Positions 54,701 to 64,000 of a DNA stretch of 64,000 nt are shown piece after piece. Below the pieces are notes generated by a model, which worked only from the letters and a program-made list of their open reading frames with translations, was not told where the DNA came from and did not search any database. The stretch is from Certhia americana. Taxonomy: Eukaryota > Chordata > Aves > Passeriformes > Certhiidae. The stretch is from assembly GCA_018697195.1 (NCBI GenBank), contig JAGMWU010000066.1:137366-201365 (forward strand), written 5' to 3'. A program made the position numbers and the translations under genes. Position 1 is the first letter of the stretch. Each line of letters begins with the position of its first letter.

Positions 54701-57700
54701 CCCCCAGCCCCAGTGGGATGAACAGCATGAGGATGTGGTGCCACATGTGCTCCCACAGCCAAATCAAAGGCCCAGCCAAGCCTGTGCCTCAGCCATGAGT
54801 CTGGAGGAAATCAGAGACCTTCATTAAAGTTTCAGAAAAACCTAACTGGTAGGAGGACAGCATTCAAAAATGTATTTGGTGGAAAACAAATATTGTTTTA
54901 ACTCTGTTAATAATTTATGTGTTGCCAGCAGAGATCCTCCTAGCATTAAGGGAATTGAAAATTAAAGGCACAAAGACACTACTTTAAGAAAACATGTTGA
55001 TAAATAATTAATATGGCATAGACCTACTGGAATCTGAAGAGTGTAGGTTTTATCTTGTCTTGTCAAACCTATGCTTTCTAATACCACAGTTTCTCCCAGA
55101 ATGAGAGCATGGTCATTTTTGGTTTATATCGACAAAAGCTTGAGTTGTTTTTAGGCTCAGCTGGGATAATTCACTGTCAGTATCTTGTGCCAAGCCCTTG
55201 GGATCCTCAGGTTGCTGCTGCAGCCACTCATCCTTCTTCAACATGTCCTTGCTTGTGGCTCTCTGCCTCTCTGCCACCACAGGTGCCCTTCTCTTCCTTG
55301 CTCTGCGCCTGCCCTGCCCACTGCCTGCCCCAGCTGCCACCACTGCCTCTGCTGTGCCTTGCTGTCCTGATGTAGGAGCACCATCTCCCCGTCCTGCTGC
55401 TGATGGGTGGGATAAGTGTGCCTGACACACAGCCCTGTTCTTAAAGATGCTGATTCTGGGAGCTCCGTGCCCATTAGGCAAAGCTGAGAATCTGCCTGAT
55501 TTAGCAAGGCAAGGAAACAAGCCAGTCAGAGTTATCTTGATCTGAAGCATATTCTAGAAGTGATTAGCTGCCTAAACTTACTCTGTAATTATCTGTGCTG
55601 AGTGGTTTCTGCACATCATTGCCCATTTTTCTGAGTGTTTTTATCTAAGTTGATAATGGAAAATGAATAAAGCCTTAGTTCCACTCTGATTTTGACACTT
55701 GTGCCAGAAAATATCTGAAGATGAATATTTTTGTGTTCACAATAGTTAGATTAATATTTAATTTGTTGGCATCCAGCAAACTGATTAGTTTTTCCTCTAA
55801 TATGACTCCACTTTGTAATTACAGGAACCAGCTCCTCCTGGGGAGGAGGGTGCCAGGGGTAAGAGGCTCAGAGACCATCCTGACATCACTGCAACCATGA
55901 TTTTGCCAGGACAATGTATTGCAAGGTTATTGTCATTTGAAATCTCTACTCCTGGAAAGAGGTACAGCTACAAGGGACATGCTCTGTATCTTCTGAGGAC
56001 AGGGAAGATCTGCCCTTGATTGTGTTTAAACTGAAGTGGGAACAAGATGCAGCTCTGCCAAGTCTTGAGGAATGAGTGACCTTTGGCTGCTGCTGCAGGC
56101 CAAGCCTTCTTTGCTGATGAAGCCTACCTGATGCTGCAGGTGTAGGGGACATGCCACAGCACTGCAGGGATCAGGGCAGGGGTAACTGGGACACAGGGAC
56201 CCCCCTTGCTGGGCATCCTGTGTTGAGCTTGGGGAGTGCTGCAGTTGGGTGCTGGCAGTGCCAAGCCATGGAAGGAATCTCAGCATGGAAGCAATCTGAG
56301 AGAAAGCTCCTTGAAGCATGGGAGGCTGGCTGACTTAGGGCCTCTCTTTGGCCACAGCCATTAGCAGATACCTCTGAAAAGCCTGTAGCAGACAAGGTGA
56401 GGAGTACTTGGGATCAGAGTCCTGGAGCAGTGTCTATATTCCACCACCGCTCTGAACTAGCAGGTGGGGTTGTGCTCCAGGAGTGTATCTGAAGCCTGTT
56501 GAAATCCTGAGTACATCTGGGATCCACAGGATTCCTGGTAAAGAGCCACATGTGATCCTGCGGTCACACTGGCCTTCTTCTGCCGGCCTGATAGCAAATG
56601 ATTTCCCTGGCACCTGTGATGCTTATGTTATGAAAATGGGCTAGTGAATATTTGCTGTGTGTTGGTGGTCCCTCCAGCTGGGGACAGTTCTGCCTTCCTG
56701 ATTGCCGTTGTAGGTGAGGTGTCCACTTCCATTTGGCTGGATCCTCTGGGATGTCAGCCTGCTGTTGGGGATGAAGAGGAAATAGGCAAATTTGCATCCT
56801 TTGTTTCTAGGATCACCCAGTGGTTTCTTCATAAATGGGACTATCACCTGTGATTCAGTCCTTCATGTGATTGAGCCTTCTCTATTTCCTCAGAGAGCAA
56901 CTTATGGCTCAGAATCAAATGCAGCCTTTAGAATTAACCCATCTGTAATGGCAAGTAGGTCTGGTTTCTCCTGACCAGCCATGCATAGTAACATCTCAGT
57001 GCCATATTCATCTTGCACTGTCAGTTTTACCCAGCTCCTAAGCACTGTCAGGGTGTTGCTATTCATTCATTTTCACACACTTGAAGTATATATTGTTGTC
57101 ATAATCTTGTGCTTTGCACTGGGAATAAACTCCCCATGTGGACAGGGATTAGGGCCATTTTTCAAGTGCTGCCAACTGTTAATTTATACACTGTGTGAAG
57201 GGAAAAGGTCTTGTTAGAACTCCATTGTGAGCATTACTTCACCAGAGCATAGTGGGCATTTGTGTTCTATAGCCAGGGGACAAAGGGGTGTTGGTGACAG
57301 GCACACTGAACAGAACCTCTGTGGCAGTATGTGCTCAGTGCTGCATGCACAGCTCTGATCAAAGATAGCTCTCACCAAAGCTGGTCTGGTGAACATCATC
57401 CAAATCTACTTGTTCAGTGTCTGACTAATTCATACCTGCTGGCTGCTCAGCCTTCATTCCACATTACAGTTTTCCAGAACTGTGCCAATGCCTGACCAGG
57501 TGTTTTCTTCAGCAGCAGTACACTCCTGGCTGGGTAAGAAAAGATATGGCAGATACTGAAGAGTTCACAGTTCAGCCAGCAGCTCTCACAAGCTGACTGT
57601 CCTGTTTGCTTCCAGACTATAGCAGCAACTGGATTGGCTACTACTGCTGGGCCATTCTGAGCTGTCATGTGCCCTTGGTCTTCCTTCACAAAAGGCAGAA

Positions 57701-60700
57701 AAATAAAAAAGGAAAATGAGTGTCTATGGGGAAAACAAATCAAACCATCTACATCTCATGGCCTGCTTAAACACAGGACTAGACATTTGGATTAGATCAT
57801 CTGGACCAGAACATTTGCTGCAATCATTTAGTGACCCATGCTTGTCCCAGATTCATCTTATCAATTCAAAAATGTAATTTGTCTGCTCATGTGTCTTGAA
57901 GTACTGATATTTGTTAAATCCACTGCTTTGAAAGCCCTAGATCTGAACTACTGGATATGCAGAGAGAGAAGCAAATAAAAGCTGGCTGTGATATGTGTGT
58001 TTCATCTGGGTAATATCCTGGTAAGACTGGATTTATTACCTTTATGTCTTAAGGCCAGGCAAACCTCATGGGGTCAGTCATAAAGTAGAATGAAGCAGGA
58101 GAAGAGTTTGAAAAAGGAGATCCAGGAATCTTCTTTGCCAGCGGAAGTGTCTTAGTTCTTTGCTTTCAGAGTTTCTCCTCCAGGCCATGCCCCTCTACTT
58201 TGGTGCCAGGCTGCTGGCACTGCCCTCAGCACTGCTGCCTTAGTCTGGGGTGCCAATGTGGTGCCTGTGGTGGCCAAGGGTGACCACAGCACTCACCCCT
58301 GTGCTCTGATCTCCTTTTCAGGATAAAAGCTTCCTTATCTGAAAACTGATTACAGTAAAAAGCACAGGCTGATACCAAGTTACCAGTGACAGGAACTAGG
58401 CAAGTGTCACCAATGAACCAGGGTTAATAGTAAAAGAAAACAAACACAGGGTACACAGAGGGTACTTAAACCCACAATACCTAGGGCTATTTCTAAATTT
58501 AAAAAAAAAAATCACACTGAAATTGAAAAACTATGCATTTCATTGTGTGTTAATTCTGCCCAACTGTCACTGCCTAAAGAACTGTGACATTATCTGCTAG
58601 CTTCAAGGAGTCTGGTGGGGTGAGCAGAGCAGTAGAGCTCTGGTATCCCTCAGTATGGCAGGGTCTTTGGGATGCTGGGTTGGGAGGGGGTCCTTCACCT
58701 CTGTCTGTGCCTGCTGTCCTTGGTGCCCTGGGCTGGCCCCAGTGCTGCTGCATGGGACAGACACCAGTGCAACCACAGCCGCTGCCTGGCTGCACCCTGT
58801 CATGTTAGTCCTTCATGTTTGGAGGAGGGGAAGAAACTGGAGCACGTGACAATCAAAACCTTTACAGCACCCAGTACTTTTGTGGGGAGCTTGGAGTGAA
58901 ATCACAGAAATCTTCCAGAAGATTGGTTCATTTTAATGATCTAGGACTATAATTTGTCTGTTTAATTCAACCTGAGTGACATAATGGCTTCCATTTGGAC
59001 TTATTACCAGCAGAGAAGTCAGTCAGTTGGAAGCAGACCTAGGGCAGGGCATTTTGTCATTATTTTAAATTTTCTATATCTGACAAATTTGAAGGTCTCG
59101 AAGAGACTGAAGCCATTGTAAAGGATAGAGCATAAGAGAATAGGTCACACAGTGTATTAAAGAATGAAAATTGATTCATTCTTTCCTCTGTTGAATAAGC
59201 AGCTGTACTTTGGTCCCTGTGATCCATGAAATAAGCTGTCAGAGAAATAGGAAATGTGCCACATTTGAACTTCACTCATTGATTCTGCTCTGATCCAAGG
59301 TGTAATAGTAAAATGCAGTATGGCTGGTGAAGAGTCTGCAGCAGTGACAGCAGCTAGGCCCAGCTTTCTTATCAGTTGTCTGGGCTATTTGTAATTAAAT
59401 TACTCATTGCTTTACAATGCTGGGACTCATTTATTTAGGTCATGTGGTCAGAGCCAGCTAACAGGAGAAATTTCACAAAGCCAACATTTGTTAAATAAAT
59501 ATTTGTTTTAAATAAAACAAAAGGCTGCAGAAGATGCTCACAGTTCCATAATTTTATTCCCTTTAATCTTGACTAATATTTTGCTGGCAATTCAGAAAAT
59601 GTTACAGTAGTCATTATAAGACTGGGTAGCAGAGAATTCTAGAATTTGGGATTATTAGCTGGAGCATGTCAGGCCAATTAATGCTTGCAACTTAGATAGA
59701 CCTAGTTGTGAAATTAGATGGAGGACATTCTCATTATTCCCTAAAAACTACACCTGGTTTAATTTCTTGTAACAGAATACACCTTTCTTTACACACCTAT
59801 TCTCACCTATTCTTGTTTTGCTGTCCTCAAGTAGCATCCAGAAGACTGCCTGCAACTGTGATTTGCTATGTTGTCTGTTTTATCCATGCTGAAATGTCTT
59901 TTGCTTCTTTGGTGAGTTCTTAAAAGTTTTATTAACTAAAACATCATTTTTACTGCCTTTGCTTTATTTGCCTTAAAATTGTGATTCATAAAGATGGATT
60001 TTTATAATTAAGGTAGAAATGAGAAATAACCCCCTATATATAATTTAAAAATGTTAGAATTACAGGCACTATCTAACTTCTGTTTTAAATCACAGGAACA
60101 AACTGTTCTCCATTAGCAGCCCTAATTAAATCCATTTTTCTGTGAGTCTTTGGCAAATTCCATTTTAGTAAAGCTGTATTAAACTCTCTTTTATTTCCTC
60201 TTGCTTTGCAGAATTCTCTGTTTGAGATGAATAACGGTTTGAATATGGTATGTGATGGCTCTGTAGACTCCACAGATATAACATGAACAAATACATTGTT
60301 ATGGAGAGCTGGTATAAGAACACTGCTGAAGATACAGAAGCATTCCAACTCCCAGACAGGCAGGAGCAGGACTATCCTGGCCTGCAGGGTTTGTATGTGA
60401 TGCAAGAATGGGCAAACATTCGTGTAGCAAAGAGGCTGTGGAAAGGTGCAGGAGGCATGCAGAAGGGGAGGAGAGGGATGGTGCTAAAGCAAGCAGGATG
60501 CAGTTCAGCCCAACACAGCACACTGAGGTGTCCTGAGGTCTGGGATAGCACCAGCTGTGTCCTTGTGGTGTTGTGCTGTGCCTTGCCGAGGAGTGGGGAG
60601 AGCTTCAGAGATTATCCTGCTCTGCTTTTCCTCAGTACAAACCATCACATGGGGATGTGTTTTCTGCAAGGCTTTGCATGTGGCCTGCAGAATCTGTCTG

Positions 60701-63700
60701 GGCTGTTGTGTTGAACCTGGCTAGACCTGTTTCTGCACACAGATCAGAATCTGGCTGGGGTCACCAGTCCTGTGCACAGACAATTTTGTTAGGGTGATGC
60801 TCCACGGTGACAACTGAGCAAGCAGTGCACGTATCAGAGAACCCACTTGAAACAGCCACTCATTTTGCAGTCCCGATGTTGAAGATTAGAGTTCTTCCCC
60901 AAACCTGCCTCAGTCCCAGAGCAGCAGGCTCTGTCCTGTCCTCCAGCATCCCCATCACTCATTTACTGCAATGATTGGCTTCAGCCTTCGATTTCCTCCG
61001 TGGAGCATATTGGAATGAGACAGGCTGAGTTGTGAACATTAATAACAATGAATAATAACAGCATGAGTTCCACAAGCTTCAACAATCAAACGAATCAACA
61101 ATCAGGAGGGTTTCATTAATAAATACCTGCTGGAGTTAGATGACAAGGGAGCTAGTGCCAAAGCTGTGTGTATTAGTTAAAGGCACTTAACCAGTGTGAT
61201 CTGGATTCTTAGCCCCTTTGTTTACCTGATGGGTTCCATGCTCTTGTCCATAACCTGCTGCAGAGGGGGGCCAGAGGCCAGAAGGAGCAGAGGAATAGGT
61301 GGGGCAGATTTTGTTGTCCTGTGTTGGGGTTACATGGCAAAGTTTTGGCAGCGGAGGGACTGTGAGGGACTGGCTGCTATGAGAAGATGACAGAAACTGC
61401 TCCCATGTTGGACAGAGACAATTCTGCCATTATACTTACAGATACGAGGAGATCCTTCAGGGCAAAAATATTCCCCTTCCAAAGCCACCAAAGTAAACAT
61501 TGGGAAAGCCCTCTTAGGTTACAGTATATTTCCCTCAGGACCAGGGTAGGGCCATCTGGCTCATCTCATGCAACTTTCTCTTTAGATGAACTGAACCTGG
61601 GACAGTTTCTAACCTTTTATGTGGAGCAAATTCCTGTGCCAAGAGGAGCATCCCTGGTCATTATGCTTTTACTACAGCAATAGCAAAAGGAAACACAGGC
61701 TTTCATCAGTCTAGTTTGAAGTCCGGTCTAGAGCAATTCTAATTTAGCTAGGGAGGGTTTGAGGGCCAATTATCAATGTGTTCATTCATTTCAGGAAAGG
61801 AGGAGGACAGCTTCTGTAATTATGATTAAAGTAACTATTAATGTCTCATTCAGGTGTTCCTGCTACCATAAAAGCAGTACTTTTCTCTCTTTGGAATTTC
61901 CAGCAAATATGTCATCTGCCTTTGTTGTCTGGGCTGCTTGAAGTCAATTTTGTGAACTTCTGTGTTTTCAATAATAAACATTTTCTTTGCTAGAAGCCTT
62001 ACTCCAAGGCACAAGATAGTTATGGAAAGGACAATTGGTTTCAAGAGAAATCATAGAGTTCAAGGCTAAAACAGAACTCACAACAGTCACAAGGAGTAAA
62101 ACTGGGAGCTGGTATGCTGAGAATCTATGCAAGAATTAGGCTACCTGTCAGGAAAAGGTGCTTCTCTTATAGAGGCATGAGGCTTTACTTCAAAGACAGG
62201 GACTGTGAAGCTCATTCCAGCCTGTTGTCTCATTGTTTCCTGCTGCTTTTATGTATTGAAGGGCCTCTGCTCCACTCTCTGAACCTGCACCACACTGCCA
62301 TGCCTGGCATGTAGGAGTTTTTATCAGGCTCCGCTGCACAGGCTAATTGCACAGCACACTGCAGATGCTTGTGCTGAGCAGGCTTTAGCATGGCTTGTTT
62401 GGCCAGGACAAGCATTTTACACTGCTGAGCAGCCCCTGGGTGAGTGTGGAGATTATATCATAATAACAGACCCTAAGGTCTGTTAGCCCTTTGCGTACCT
62501 GTGACAAATTATGAGCATGTCTGGCATCTGCACAGCCTGCCACTTGCTGGTTCAGATGAACTTTCACAGAATAGGATGAGTGCAGATTGGCACTTGCTTT
62601 TTGACAAGCTGTTTTCTCTTACTGCTCGTTGATTTTCATCTTGATTCTATGTTTTGGTATGCCTGTTGCCAAATTCCACTGAATACTCCACTTGGCATCA
62701 GAAATGTCTTTATAAAGAGGACAGGCTGCTTGGCAGCCTCAGAGCTCTCTGTCTTAGTCCTCTATCCCTGCTGGGCCTCTTTGCCTTTCCAGGTTTCAGA
62801 GACCAGGGAGAGGTGCTGTAGAAAATCTTGTAAAGTACCATGTGATGTTTGTCTTTGTACAAGTGCTGTTTCTGAGGAGCAAAGAACACCCAGTGGTCTC
62901 ATTTTTGTCCTTGATCATACATGGGTGTCCTTATTTCTTGAGGAACACTGGGACCTGTTCAAATTGGTCCTTTAAGTCAAATCCTGTTGCTCTGCTTCGT
63001 AACAAAGTCCACCTAACAGTTGATATCAAAACAGCTTACACAAGATGAAAGTGCTTCTCCTTCTGTGGTAAAGCTCTGGCCACTGCCATTTGAGTGCCAT
63101 AGTGACAGGTGATCTCAGCATGTCTAAGCACTGTCAGCTTGGGTTTTATTGTTTTAACTCTGCAGTTGCTCTGACCTTACAGGCTGGACAGCTAGGTGCA
63201 CTTACCAAGTGTATCTGTGATCAGAAAATGCCTGAACACTCCTGGTGTGTGCCCTACAGAAGTTCCAAGCTCTGGATGGAGACAATTTGCAGAGTGCTGC
63301 CCAGTCACTGCCATTAGGCCTTCTTGTTCCACTTCCCTGGTCAGTCAGGCTGTCAGGTGCATGTCCAGGCTGGCTTTACACAGACTGAAGCCCTGCTGCA
63401 GCCTGGATGGAAGGATATTCCTGCTCAGTCCCTCCCTAATCTACCAGCTGCATACAGCTGCTTCTTCTTGTTCCAGGTGTGGGTAACTTGATCCCACACC
63501 AACACTAATGCTGTAAAGGCTGACAGGTTGCCAAAATCGTTTTGTAAATGAAATAATGATAATTATAATAATAATTTATGAATTCAACTAGAAATTGAAC
63601 AGCCTGTTCTCTGCTTCCTGCACAGTGAGAAGTGTTGGCACAGTAACAAACCTGAGCACGGAGCAGGGTTTGCTGTGCTGTGCTGGTGTTCTCCTGTCCG

Positions 63701-64000
63701 TAATGACTGGCAGCACCCTTCTCCACCTAGCAGTTCTGGGTTCCTCATTTTCACAGCAGTTCTTGGCCCCAAAAAGAGGCACTGTAGAAAATGCTTTAGT
63801 TTCTCTGTAGTGATTAGAAACACAGTGCTTCTTTCATGACATACTTCATTCACGTGCTTCTGATACTCCTGCACAATGAGCCTTTTGTATTTCTCTTCTC
63901 ACAGTGTGAGTTCCACAATGTTCCATTTAATGGATGTTATTTGGGTTGAAAGGTAAGCAGCTTAAATGCTTTGCTTTCTAGCATCCCTGTCCTGTTAGAA
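48785..64000. other. Gene-free stretch at the right end
   Basis: No exon pair with consistent phase, RNA gene or CpG island was recognised in about 15 kb. A+T-rich blocks around 53,150-53,560, 59,380-59,700 and 61,015-61,200 look less decayed than their surroundings. In human, the KDM8 side of this block faces a large gene-poor interval towards HS3ST4, which agrees with an intergenic desert. Confidence 0.5.

Overview
The window looks like a bird chromosome. Three vertebrate genes lie in the order known around human 16p12.1 (KDM8, NSMCE1, IL4R), their introns are short, and the interspersed repeats are avian-type CR1 LINE fragments. There are no prokaryotic features. All exon models were built by eye from splice sites, reading phase and remembered human protein sequence. 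Their phases close exactly, which is strong internal support, but no alignment was run.

Layout. Positions 1-14.5 kb hold no gene I can support. They contain a CR1 fragment (about 3.48-4.2 kb), a 359-base pure-purine tract (4986-5344) and A/C-rich simple sequence. IL4R occupies about 14.56-26.6 kb on the minus strand: nine coding exons, a probable two-exon 5' leader and an AATAAA at 14580-14585, encoding 887 residues. NSMCE1 is on the plus strand from 27,671 to about 34,300, with seven coding exons, a RING-like zinc domain, and a C-terminal tail that is shorter than in human or spliced differently. KDM8 (JMJD5) is on the minus strand from about 35,830 to 40,502, with six exons and 434 residues; the Fe(II)/2-oxoglutarate JmjC residues are intact. 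From 41 kb to 64 kb I see no exons, only CR1 fragments, a possible endogenous-retrovirus LTR remnant (43.5-44.5 kb) and A+T-rich islands that could be conserved non-coding elements.

Relationships. IL4R and NSMCE1 are divergent and appear to share a CpG-island promoter (about 26.05-27.3 kb). NSMCE1 and KDM8 are convergent, with their ends about 1.5 kb apart. KDM8 starts in a second CpG island (about 39.8-41.05 kb). Both islands contain a 16-17 bp GC-box minisatellite. The genes belong to different pathways (type-2 cytokine signalling, SMC5/6 DNA repair, JmjC oxygenase) and share position, not function.

The main second-look items are: a 4 x 54 bp in-frame tandem repeat in the IL4R tail that multiplies a tyrosine docking-type motif; a 7-nt tandem splice acceptor just after IL4R Box1 whose second site would give a tailless receptor; the NSMCE1 C-terminus; and the paired promoter minisatellites.
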